Shown here in pieces: positions 1 through 6,189 of a stretch of DNA of 6,237 bases. The notes under the pieces were generated by a model. The model saw only the letters and a program-made list of their open reading frames with translations. It had not been told where the DNA came from and did not search any database. A program made the position numbers and the translations under genes. Origin of the DNA: Paraglaciecola arctica (GTDB taxonomy: Bacteria; Pseudomonadota; Gammaproteobacteria; Enterobacterales; Alteromonadaceae); assembly GCA_003232445.1 (NCBI GenBank), contig QIJM01000073.1, forward strand, positions 1-6,237, in the 5' to 3' direction. Position 1 is the first letter of the stretch. Each line of letters begins with the position of its first letter.

Positions 1-288
1 GCAAGGCAATTACTTTTTAATCGCATATTCATTGCCCATGAGTATTTCAATTACACATCGGGTAAAACGGGGCTTGATACCCACGTAGGAAGTATTTTAT
101 ATCTTTCCTTTGGTCTAATCTTATTGACGACCGTGGAGTATTTTTTCAGGCATATAGGCGGATTAAAGGAGGTAACCACTGTCTACTATCTGTTTACACC
201 TGCTTCAAATTTTATTTCAGGTATGACATTAGCAGTCATCTATATGCATTACTTTAATAACCAGTCAAAAAAATACCTGTCTGCTTAG
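1..288 (+). CDS. C-terminal part of a membrane protein of unknown function (5' end outside window)
   Basis: Frame 1 is open from the window edge to a TAG stop at 286-288, giving 95 residues. Two hydrophobic stretches are visible, about residues 32-52 (around S-I-L-Y-L-S-F-G-L-I-L-L) and 65-88 (around Y-Y-L-F-T-P-A-S-N-F-I-S-G-M). A short charged linker (R-H-I-G-G-L-K-E) lies between them and the tail is polar (N-N-Q-S-K-K). This fits the last two transmembrane helices of an inner-membrane protein. I do not recognise the family and assign no function. There is no clear terminator in the 138 bases after it, and it has no visible connection to the glycosidase operon. That it is a real gene rests on the long open frame and membrane-like composition. 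Confidence 0.6.
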   Translation, partial: ARQLLFNRIFIAHEYFNYTSGKTGLDTHVGSILYLSFGLILLTTVEYFFRHIGGLKEVTTVYYLFTPASNFISGMTLAVIYMHYFNNQSKKYLSA

Positions 289-426
289 TTCAGCCTAAAC
301 TCCAGTGGCTCACCCCTCTCTTAAATATTCGAAATCTCAGTTAAGCGGTACCTTCCTAACTTGTGGCATAATAAAAATTGGTGTGGAACTCAATTCACAT
401 CATTAATTAAATTAGGAATGTTTATC

Positions 427-588
427 ATGAAAAAACTCAAATTACTTATGGCTTCAATTGTTGTGTCTTTATCGTTGGCATCTGCTCCAGTTGTCGCCAA
501 TCCAGGTGAAAAGCTCCCACCTCAACAAGCTAATGCCGTGCAACAGCCATCATTTTCAGCCTGGTTCTATAGCTTGTTTGATTTTTAA
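427..588 (+). CDS. Small secreted peptide, 53 residues, unknown function
   Basis: The start is ATG 427, nine bases after an AGGA (414-417); the in-frame ATG at 418 is too close to that site. The N-terminus is a textbook Sec signal peptide. Two lysines (K2, K3) and K5 are followed by a hydrophobic core to about residue 20 and a likely signal peptidase I site after V-V-A (residue 24). The mature peptide would be only about 29 residues. It has a Pro/Gln-rich first half (P-P-Q-Q-A-N-A-V-Q-Q-P) and a strongly aromatic end, A-W-F-Y-S-L-F-D-F. It has no cysteine, so it is not a lipoprotein or a disulfide peptide. A strong hairpin follows 28 bases after the stop, so it may be a monocistronic unit. 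I do not recognise the family. The signal peptide and ribosome site argue that it is real. Confidence 0.65.
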   Translation: MKKLKLLMASIVVSLSLASAPVVANPGEKLPPQQANAVQQPSFSAWFYSLFDF

Positions 589-616
589 TTGTTGTAAAAA
601 GACAAAACCGTATTTA

Positions 617-635
617 TGGGGGAAACATTCCCCCA
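617..635 (+). terminator. GC hairpin, possible terminator of the small secreted peptide gene
   Basis: TGGGGGAA (617-624) and TTCCCCCA (628-635) form a perfect 8-bp stem around a 3-base ACA loop, 28 bases after the stop of the 53-residue gene. No run of T follows (GCTTCAATC), so it is not a classic intrinsic terminator. It may still terminate weakly or protect the 3' end of the transcript. Confidence 0.4.
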
Positions 636-682
636 GCTTCAATCACTACTGTGTTTTCACCTGCTATTTAACAAGCCACCCA

Positions 683-750
683 GTGCGCCGAGATAAATCG
701 GTAGAAGATCGGAGGTGCCAGTCCTCTACTTGTAAGGTAAGCACACCGCC
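683..750 (+). mobile_element. 5'-end remnant of a group II intron (domain I start)
   Basis: The stretch begins GTGCGCC-GAGATA, the canonical 5' end of group II introns of the GUGCGCC class (the lactococcal Ll.LtrB intron begins GTGCGCCCAGATA). The following order of elements also matches that intron as I remember it: a short spacer, then a small stem-loop (GGAGG at about 711-715, loop TGCCAGT, CCTC), then TGTAAGGTAAGCAC, which resembles its TGTAAGATAACAC. After about 750 the similarity stops and the sequence becomes a TonB-receptor fragment read on the other strand. No domain V hairpin and no reverse transcriptase/maturase gene is present, so only the first 70 or so bases survive and the element is dead. 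This is recognition from memory; a covariance-model search was not run. Confidence 0.6.
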
Positions 751-751
751 A

Positions 752-999
752 AAATCCCGGGTCATGGGCTTCGCTGTCCATAAATGCCAAGTTAGTATCA
801 ACGAAAAAGCCGTTTAGAAACTTCTGAGAGTAAGACATCTCTATACCGGATACTGTCGCACTATCACCATTTAAGGTGATTTCAAGCACATCATACGTTC
901 CATCGAATGTCACTAGGTTGCCATCGCCATCCGCAATTCGTCACTCACATCAATTGTCGCCATGACATATGCCGCTGCATGAAAGAAAACAAAGGCATC
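752..999 (-). pseudogene. Fragment of a TonB-dependent receptor (outer-membrane beta-barrel part)
   Basis: On the minus strand, 913 down to 752 reads V-T-F-D-G-T-Y-D-V and continues through N-G-D-S-A-T-V-S-G-I-E-M-S-Y-S-Q-K-F to a D-S-E-A-H-D-P-G-F end. The N-G-D-x-A-x-x-x-G-I-E-x-S-Y pattern followed by F-x-x-D-S-E-A is typical of late barrel strands in TonB-dependent receptors, which import glycan oligomers and siderophores. Upstream in this frame there is a stop at 941-943. The adjacent frame continues sensibly as A-T-I-D-V-S-D-E from about 999 to 938. Restoring one base near 938 joins them as S-D-E-I-A-D-G-D-G-N-L-V-T, so a one-base deletion is likely. The plug, most of the barrel and the C-terminal aromatic strand are absent. 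The fragment is cut on one side by the intron-like remnant and fades on the other near 1000-1011. Confidence 0.7.
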
Positions 1000-1021
1000 A
1001 ACCAATAACGACTAGTAATTT

Positions 1022-1055
1022 TTGGTAAGACACCATACAATATCCATCTTACCAA
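1022..1055. promoter_or_regulatory. 9-bp inverted repeat, candidate GntR-type operator region
   Basis: TTGGTAAGA (1022-1030) and TCTTACCAA (1047-1055) are perfect inverted copies 16 bases apart. Within the left part, TGGT-AAGAC-ACCA (1023-1035) is itself a short palindrome of the TGGT-N-ACCA kind used by FadR-subfamily GntR regulators, including uronate regulators such as ExuR/UxuR (TTGGTATACCAA-like sites). The right arm extended by a few bases, ATCTTACCAATTT (1046-1058), recurs exactly at 6142-6154, just before a GntR-type gene. The repeat lies about 65 bases upstream of the predicted -35 box. It could instead be a hairpin. The operator role is inference. Confidence 0.4.
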
Positions 1056-1119
1056 TTTCGTCTAATATGTGAAAATAATTTTAATTTTGTTCGCGTGAAA
1101 ATACTAATGAAAAGCTGAA

Positions 1120-1148
1120 TTGCAAGAAAAATAAGTGATTTTTATTAT
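1120..1148 (+). promoter_or_regulatory. Sigma70-like promoter of the glycosidase operon
   Basis: TTGCAA (1120-1125) as -35 box, an exact 17-base spacer, and TATTAT (1143-1148) as -10 box match the consensus at 4 of 6 and 5 of 6 positions. Transcription would begin around 1155, about 40 bases before the GTG at 1196. The region is AT-rich, so chance matches are possible, but the spacing and distance from the ribosome site are right. Confidence 0.5.
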
Positions 1149-1166
1149 TTTATCAATCGATAAAAT
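1147..1166. promoter_or_regulatory. Palindrome over the -10/transcription start, candidate repressor operator
   Basis: ATTTTATC (1147-1154) and GATAAAAT (1159-1166) are perfect 8-bp inverted copies with a 4-base centre (AATC). The 20-bp palindrome overlaps the end of the proposed -10 box and the presumed transcription start, where a bound repressor would block RNA polymerase. The size and spacing fit a dimeric helix-turn-helix repressor such as the LacI or GntR type. Its sequence differs from the TTGGTAAGA repeat upstream, suggesting two different inputs. The stem is too AT-rich to be a convincing terminator. Confidence 0.45.
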
Positions 1167-1195
1167 AGATTTATTTATGAAGGAGAAATATTTTA

Positions 1196-1279
1196 GTGAA
1201 AAGAATGATTTTAGCTTTTTTATCCGTGATAGTTTCTATACAAATGTTATTTCTTGCTTTTGCTGATCCAAAAAAATGA
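1196..1279 (+). CDS. Signal-peptide leader of the GH2 enzyme, out of frame with it
   Basis: GTG 1196 follows a good AAGGAG (1180-1185) by ten bases. It opens a 27-residue frame that ends at TGA 1277-1279. The product is a clear Sec signal peptide: K2 and R3, a hydrophobic core over residues 4-22, and a cleavage site after A-F-A (residue 23), followed by D-P-K-K. The stop overlaps the ATG of the GH2 frame (ATGA, 1276-1279). Adding one A to the run at 1270-1276 would fuse D-P-K-K directly to M-I-M-E-G-P of the enzyme, giving a 616-residue secreted protein. That is close to the length of E. coli GUS (603) plus a leader. I therefore read this as the true N-terminus of the downstream gene, split by a frameshift, not as a separate gene. 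Re-initiation at the overlapping ATG would give a cytoplasmic enzyme instead. Confidence 0.7.
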   Translation: MKRMILAFLSVIVSIQMLFLAFADPKK

Positions 1280-1306
1280 TAATGGAAGGGCCTTTACAAA
1301 AGGCTC
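1270..1306 (+). other. A7 slippery heptamer plus downstream hairpin at the leader/GH2 junction
   Basis: In the leader frame, bases 1270-1276 read A AAA AAA, a perfect -1 slippery heptamer, immediately before the TGA. A -1 slip moves the ribosome exactly into the GH2 frame. Eleven bases downstream, GGGCCTTT (1288-1295) and AAAGGCTC (1299-1306) can form an 8-bp stem (one G-U pair) around a 3-base loop, a plausible stimulator. The same arrangement could arise from transcriptional slippage, a phase-variable homopolymer, a recent one-base deletion or a sequencing error in the A run. The sequence alone cannot choose between these. Confidence 0.4.
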
Positions 1307-3045
1307 CTGTAGGATTGTATTCACGCACCACCTTGGATTTATCAGGTGAATGGCAATATATAGTTGATCCCATGCAAGAGGGGCTGCATTTACCTAGAAA
1401 AGGGATACGGCACTTTGCTGATGATGCGAGGCCAAAGGGAAACCGCTTAATTGAATATGACTTTAATTATGCAAATAACATACAAGTCCCTAGCGATTGG
1501 AATACCCAAGTCGAGAAACTGTTTTGGTATGAAGGACTCGTGTGGTACCGACGCACTTTCGAATATGAACCTAACAACCAGAAAAAACAAATATTATATT
1601 TTGAGGGCGCAAATTATTGGAAACGCGTATATTTAAATAGGACAGCATTAGGCGAGCATGAAGGCGGATTTACCCCATTTTCATTTGATGTAACTGACAA
1701 GCTGAAGTCAGGTCGCAACTCAATAGTAGTTGCGGTGGATAACACTAGACGCTCGCATCAAATACCCGCATTAAAGTTCGATTGGTTTAATTACGGTGGG
1801 ATTACTCGCCCTGTACATGTATTTGAGGTGCCAAAAACGTATGTGAGTGATTATGAGCTATCTCTCCAAAAAAATGGAAAGATTTTAGCCACTATACAGT
1901 TGGCGGGCGATAAACCCAAAAATCAGTCTGTTGACATCACTATTTCAGAACTCAATATTCAGACTTCGCTTGTGACGAATGATGAGGGTAAGGCGAGTAT
2001 TGAACTCACTCCTCAAGACCTCCAATACTGGTCTCCTCAGTCGCCTAAACTCTATAACGTTACGATAGCTAAAAACAATGAACAAATAACGGAGCGTATT
2101 GGATTTCGATATATTGAAACTCGCGGTCCAGACATCCTGTTAAATGGTGAACCCGTCTTTTTAGCCGGTATTAGTGTACATGAGGAAGCAATTGGCGCTA
2201 TCGGTGGCAGAGCAATGACTTGGGCAGAAGCCCGTGCCCTCTTAATGGAAGTTAAAGCTTTAGGTGCAAACTACGTAAGACTCGCTCATTATCCTCACAG
2301 TGAGATGATGACACGTCTCGCCGATGAGATAGGCTTATTGGTATGGAGCGAAGTGCCGTTGTGGCAATCTTTAGATTTTGACGATCCTAGAACCTTACAA
2401 ACCGCACGTAACATGATACTTGAAAGTATCGATCGGGATTTTAATCGAGCATCAGTTATTATTTGGAGTGTTGCTAACGAAACACCTCAAACCGAGTCTA
2501 GATTAAGTTTTTTGAGAAATTTAATTGACTTAACGCGCGCCCGAGATCCATCAAGACTTGTCTCCTCTGCGCTCGATAAAAACAAAAAAGTGGGAAATAC
2601 GATCCATGTAGAAGATCCTCTGGGCGAATTTTTAGATGTTTACGCGGTCAATACTTACGAAGGTTGGTATGGACCAAGAACGCCCTCTCAAATTGCAGAA
2701 GTAAATTGGTCAAGTAGATATAACAAACCCATGATATTTAGTGAGTTCGGTGCGGGCGCATTAAAAGGCCATTTTGGAGATGCCGATCAGCGGTGGACAG
2801 AAGACTGCCAACGAGCAATATACCAGCAAACTCTAATGTTAGTTGATCGTACACCTACGACACGCGGAATATCCCCCTGGATATTAAAAGACTTTCGTTC
2901 CCCTCGTCGTTACCATGGACTGTATCAAGATTATTGGAATCGCAAAGGCATTATAAATGAATATGGGCAGCCCAAATTAGCCTACGAAGTTTTGAAAAAG
3001 TGGATTACGAATAAAGTTGAATCACAACAAAGTAAAGCGAAATAA
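1276..3045 (+). CDS. GH2 beta-glucuronidase-type glycoside hydrolase (secretion signal out of frame upstream)
   Basis: This 589-residue frame hydrolyses a terminal beta-linked sugar, most likely glucuronic or a related uronic acid, with retention of configuration. Three domains are visible: a sugar-binding jelly roll (about 15-185, with W-Y-R-R-T-F and F-E-G-A-N-Y), an immunoglobulin-like domain (about 186-280) and a TIM barrel (about 281-575). The general acid/base is E402 in I-I-W-S-V-A-N-E and the nucleophile is E490 in F-S-E-F-G. N555-R556-K557 in Y-W-N-R-K-G-I matches the N-x-K motif that in beta-glucuronidases (N566/K568 of E. coli UidA) contacts the substrate carboxylate, which favours a uronidase over a galactosidase. 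Galacturonidase activity is not excluded. The ATG at 1276 has no ribosome site of its own and overlaps the leader's stop, so the native start is probably GTG 1196 through a frameshift. The next gene begins ten bases after the stop, indicating an operon. Confidence 0.88.
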   Translation: MIMEGPLQKAPVGLYSRTTLDLSGEWQYIVDPMQEGLHLPRKGIRHFADDARPKGNRLIEYDFNYANNIQVPSDWNTQVEKLFWYEGLVWYRRTFEYEPNNQKKQILYFEGANYWKRVYLNRTALGEHEGGFTPFSFDVTDKLKSGRNSIVVAVDNTRRSHQIPALKFDWFNYGGITRPVHVFEVPKTYVSDYELSLQKNGKILATIQLAGDKPKNQSVDITISELNIQTSLVTNDEGKASIELTPQDLQYWSPQSPKLYNVTIAKNNEQITERIGFRYIETRGPDILLNGEPVFLAGISVHEEAIGAIGGRAMTWAEARALLMEVKALGANYVRLAHYPHSEMMTRLADEIGLLVWSEVPLWQSLDFDDPRTLQTARNMILESIDRDFNRASVIIWSVANETPQTESRLSFLRNLIDLTRARDPSRLVSSALDKNKKVGNTIHVEDPLGEFLDVYAVNTYEGWYGPRTPSQIAEVNWSSRYNKPMIFSEFGAGALKGHFGDADQRWTEDCQRAIYQQTLMLVDRTPTTRGISPWILKDFRSPRRYHGLYQDYWNRKGIINEYGQPKLAYEVLKKWITNKVESQQSKAK

Positions 3046-3055
3046 GGAAGCTAAG

Positions 3056-6000
3056 ATGATAAGCAAGCTGCAAAAATATATAACCACACCACTATTTTTA
3101 CTTGGCCTATTCATTGGAATGTCTCAGGCTTCTGACCAAGAAACGCCTATCCTTGAATTGAGCTTTTCCAAGGATGAGGTGAATTTTATTGTGATTGGTG
3201 ATTGGGGTGATTATGGAAAATCGCAGCAGGTAGCTGTGGCAAAAGCGATGAATGCTTGGGCGGGCCAAAACCAAGTCGATTTTATTACAACCACAGGTGA
3301 CAATATTTACGATAAGGGTGTAACTGACATACTCGATCCTTTGTGGCAGCAAGCGTTCGAAAATATCTATCAATTGCCCAATATTAAAGATCTAAATTGG
3401 TACATCACGCTGGGGAACCATGACTACCAAGGTAATTTTCAAGCTCAGATAGATTACCAAGCTACAAATCAAAACTGGAAGTTACCCAGTACGTATTATG
3501 GTTTAAATGTTACGTTTGAAGGTGGACAGATTGCCCTGGGGATGCTCGACACCAATGCTTTCATGACTCACTACAGGAACAATCCCCAAATATACCCTGG
3601 GGTTTCTGAACAAGATGAGAAAGCACAGTTATCGTGGTTTAAATCATATCTAACGCAGCCAGCAGACTGGAGGTTTGCCTTTGGTCACCATCCCGTCTAT
3701 GGCGCAGGACGTTATGGTGATTCTAACATGATGATAGATACTTTCACTCCACTATTTGAAGGTTTAGGTGTGGACGCGTATTTTGCAGGGCACCAACATA
3801 ATATGCAGCGACATTATGATAAAAGTGTCAATTATTTAATATCGGGAGGCGGAGGTAAGCTTCGTCCAGTCGTGAGTGCAAATGATAAATTAAAATTTGC
3901 TGCCGCTTCGCCAGGCTTTATGTATGTCAAGGTTTCGCGGTCATCGACCCAAATACTGACTATTAACGCTGCAGGTGAAATCATTGATAAAGCTGTTGTG
4001 AACGCTAGTCAAAAATCGAATGCAATCAAACCTTCTAGTTGTGCGAATTGCACAGTTAAGCTCGAAGATAATAAATTGCTAATTGAAAATAAGTACTTTT
4101 CTCGGGTTTTTGATTGGAACGAAGGTCATTTGATCAGTCGTTCAATTACAGATAAGCAAACAAACAACACTATGCCCCTAAGCGGCTCGACTCCTGATGT
4201 TTACATACCAGGAAAAATTGTCAAAGCGAAGAAGGATGCGCTGCAATTTATTTGGCGCGAAAATGACACTATTGTGCCTGGTCACTTAGAGATCACTATA
4301 AAATCTCAGGTCGATAACACTCAACTAAAACGTGTTTGTAAACTATTTCCAAACGTGCCTTCGCTACCTTGTCAAACATCTATAAAAGGCAAGCTAAGCG
4401 AGCAAGTTCGCACCTTGCTTATCGAACAAAGTGCACGAAAAAAAGACCGCGAGATGGTAGAGGATCCTCATAAAATATCTGCGCAGTCCCTGACGCTTCA
4501 AATAGATCAACTAAACTTACCCGGACATCATTGGCAACTAACATCGTCAGCCTTTACAGTGGCGACTGATTACAATGACACGTTGCTCACTGAAAACAGT
4601 TACTTGCTTTTTCGTAAACCGAAGGAGTTAAGCGGCAATATTTTAACGATCGAAAACTTGCAAACAAAACAACGTCTATTTGTAGTTAAGTCTTCACCTG
4701 CACAACATGATCAACTTTTCTATCCCGGTTTTGACTATCGCGCCAAATACGATGAAATTACGGTTCACGGAGCGGGTATTAATGCCGAGACTATATCAGA
4801 AGAAAGTTGGACAAAAATATACACCACCGCCATTGGTGTCGGTGGCACATCTGATAAAGAAGTCTTGCTGGCTTTGCGTAAACATCAAATGTCGACCCGT
4901 ATTTTTGAACCTAAACGCGACTCAATGGTATTAATGAACACATGGGGTGATCGTTCAAGAGACGACCGTGTGAATGAGCGTTTTATTCTTAAAGAATTGG
5001 AATTGGCAAAAACACTAGGAATTACGCATTATCAAATTGATGATGGTTGGCAAGCTGGTTTGTCTCAAAACTCAGCGAGTATCGACGGAAACACGTGGCA
5101 ATATTGGAAAGGAGATGACTGGAAGCCGCACCCTGAACGTTTCCCTAATGGGCTCGATAAGGTAATAAAAAAGGCTGCCAAGTTACAAATTTCAGTTGGT
5201 TTGTGGTTCAACCCGTCTAGGGCGAATGACTATAAAACGTGGGAAAGAGATGCTGACATCTTGATTGATTTGAACCAAAAATATGGTATCACAACATTCA
5301 AAATTGATGGCACCAATGTTTCTACGAAATTATCTGAAGTTAATCTGAACAATTTCTTTTCCAAAGTGCTCCAATATACAAACAATCAAGTTGTCTTTAA
5401 TATGGATGTAACGGCAGATCAGCGAGGCGGCTTTTTCTATACCAACCAATTTGGCAATGTGTACCTAGAAAATCGTTATACCGATTGGGGAAATTATTAC
5501 CCCTATCGGACGCTGCGTAATTTGTGGATGGTTAGTAAATACGTGCCGCCACAACATTTACAAATTGAGTTTTTGAACCCTTGGCGAAACCCAGAAAAAT
5601 ACTTGGAAGGCGATGCATATGCGCCAATTAACGTACCGTTTGACTATTCTTTTGCCATCTCTCTAATGGCTCAACCTCTCGCGTGGTTCGAAGCATCGGG
5701 CTTGCCGCCAGAAGGATTAAAAATACACAGTACAATAAACAAGTATAAGGAATATAAGGCCGACATTCAGAGTCAGCCAATTTTACCGATTGGTGAAGAG
5801 CCTAGCGGAAGAAGTTGGACGGGATTTCAGGCAGTCGGGAAAACATCTGGTTATTTGTTATTGTTTAGAGAGAAAAATGAATTATCGTCAAGCAATGTAA
5901 AAACTTGGTTACCCGTAAGTACATCTATTTTGTTAACACCACTTATGAGTAATGACGCATCAATTAAGCTAAACATTTCCGAAAAACGCTCGACGGATGA

Positions 6001-6073
6001 AAACGGAAGATTAGCAGTTAGTTTGAAAGCGCCGCACAATTTTGTATTGTATAAATACGATATCGAAAAGTAA
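3056..6073 (+). CDS. Secreted fusion: purple-acid-phosphatase-like metallophosphoesterase + GH-D clan (GH36/GH27-like) alpha-glycosidase
   Basis: The start is ATG 3056, seven bases after AGGA (3045-3048); the frame continues upstream to a TTG at 3017, but that lies inside the GH2 gene. Residues 1-25 are a signal peptide ending S-Q-A. Residues 40-310 are an ACP5/PAP-type metallophosphoesterase with every metal motif present: G-D-W-G (D49), T-G-D-N-I-Y (D82, Y85), G-N-H-D (N121, H122), G-H-H-P-V-Y (H211) and G-H-Q-H (H246, H248). Residues about 330-620 look like the beta-sandwich domain that precedes GH36 barrels, and 625-890 form the barrel. That barrel carries M-N-T-W-G-D-R-S, Y-Q-I-D-D-G-W-Q (657-666), the nucleophile D751 in F-K-I-D-G, and a probable acid/base D810 in E-N-R-Y-T-D-W, spaced from its arginine as in GH27 (S-W-R-T-T-D-D). 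Residues 900-1005 are a C-terminal beta domain. An alpha-galactosidase-like activity is expected, but the substrate is unproven. The frame is unbroken throughout, so the fusion looks real. The gene is co-transcribed with GH2. Confidence 0.85.
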   Translation: MISKLQKYITTPLFLLGLFIGMSQASDQETPILELSFSKDEVNFIVIGDWGDYGKSQQVAVAKAMNAWAGQNQVDFITTTGDNIYDKGVTDILDPLWQQAFENIYQLPNIKDLNWYITLGNHDYQGNFQAQIDYQATNQNWKLPSTYYGLNVTFEGGQIALGMLDTNAFMTHYRNNPQIYPGVSEQDEKAQLSWFKSYLTQPADWRFAFGHHPVYGAGRYGDSNMMIDTFTPLFEGLGVDAYFAGHQHNMQRHYDKSVNYLISGGGGKLRPVVSANDKLKFAAASPGFMYVKVSRSSTQILTINAAGEIIDKAVVNASQKSNAIKPSSCANCTVKLEDNKLLIENKYFSRVFDWNEGHLISRSITDKQTNNTMPLSGSTPDVYIPGKIVKAKKDALQFIWRENDTIVPGHLEITIKSQVDNTQLKRVCKLFPNVPSLPCQTSIKGKLSEQVRTLLIEQSARKKDREMVEDPHKISAQSLTLQIDQLNLPGHHWQLTSSAFTVATDYNDTLLTENSYLLFRKPKELSGNILTIENLQTKQRLFVVKSSPAQHDQLFYPGFDYRAKYDEITVHGAGINAETISEESWTKIYTTAIGVGGTSDKEVLLALRKHQMSTRIFEPKRDSMVLMNTWGDRSRDDRVNERFILKELELAKTLGITHYQIDDGWQAGLSQNSASIDGNTWQYWKGDDWKPHPERFPNGLDKVIKKAAKLQISVGLWFNPSRANDYKTWERDADILIDLNQKYGITTFKIDGTNVSTKLSEVNLNNFFSKVLQYTNNQVVFNMDVTADQRGGFFYTNQFGNVYLENRYTDWGNYYPYRTLRNLWMVSKYVPPQHLQIEFLNPWRNPEKYLEGDAYAPINVPFDYSFAISLMAQPLAWFEASGLPPEGLKIHSTINKYKEYKADIQSQPILPIGEEPSGRSWTGFQAVGKTSGYLLLFREKNELSSSNVKTWLPVSTSILLTPLMSNDASIKLNISEKRSTDENGRLAVSLKAPHNFVLYKYDIEK

Positions 6074-6189
6074 GTTAACCGCATACTAAATGAGTTTGTA
6101 TCACGTTTAAAATGTCTTATTATGTGAGATGAAGCCAACCTATCTTACCAATTTTTATATGAGTGGAGTAATTAAGTATCAATATCTCA
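6074..6189. promoter_or_regulatory. Intergenic leader of the GntR-type gene, with a repeat of the operon's upstream motif
   Basis: Between the fusion gene and the regulator no strong terminator hairpin is visible, so read-through is possible. A TATTAT (6118-6123) could be a -10 box, with only a weak TTGTAT (6096-6101) 16 bases upstream. Just downstream, ATCTTACCAATTT (6142-6154) repeats 13 bases found at 1046-1058 upstream of the operon. This position would suit autoregulation by the encoded regulator. GGAG (6165-6168) is the only ribosome-site-like sequence. Confidence 0.35.

Noticed and set aside
361..426. Longer TTG start for the 53-residue peptide
   Set aside because: It would place 22 residues before a clear signal peptide. 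The AGGA at 414-417 fits ATG 427.
668..751. C-terminal part of the minus-strand frame after the receptor fragment, as a native protein end
   Set aside because: This stretch is the reverse complement of the intron-like sequence and does not resemble a TonB-receptor C-terminus, so the frame is open by chance.
458..817. 119-residue + strand open frame across the small-peptide gene and the intergenic region
   Set aside because: It overlaps the signal-peptide gene in another frame, has no ribosome site or recognisable composition, and runs through the hairpin and intron-like sequence.
3017..3055. TTG start 13 codons upstream for the phosphatase-glycosidase fusion
   Set aside because: It lies inside the GH2 gene without a ribosome site. 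ATG 3056 has AGGA at the right distance and begins a signal peptide.
3107..3373. 88-residue minus-strand open frame
   Set aside because: It is a shadow of the conserved metallophosphoesterase domain, with no ribosome site or domain.
5851..6138. 95-residue minus-strand open frame over the end of the fusion gene
   Set aside because: It is mostly antisense to the C-terminal beta domain and shows no motif or independent signals.
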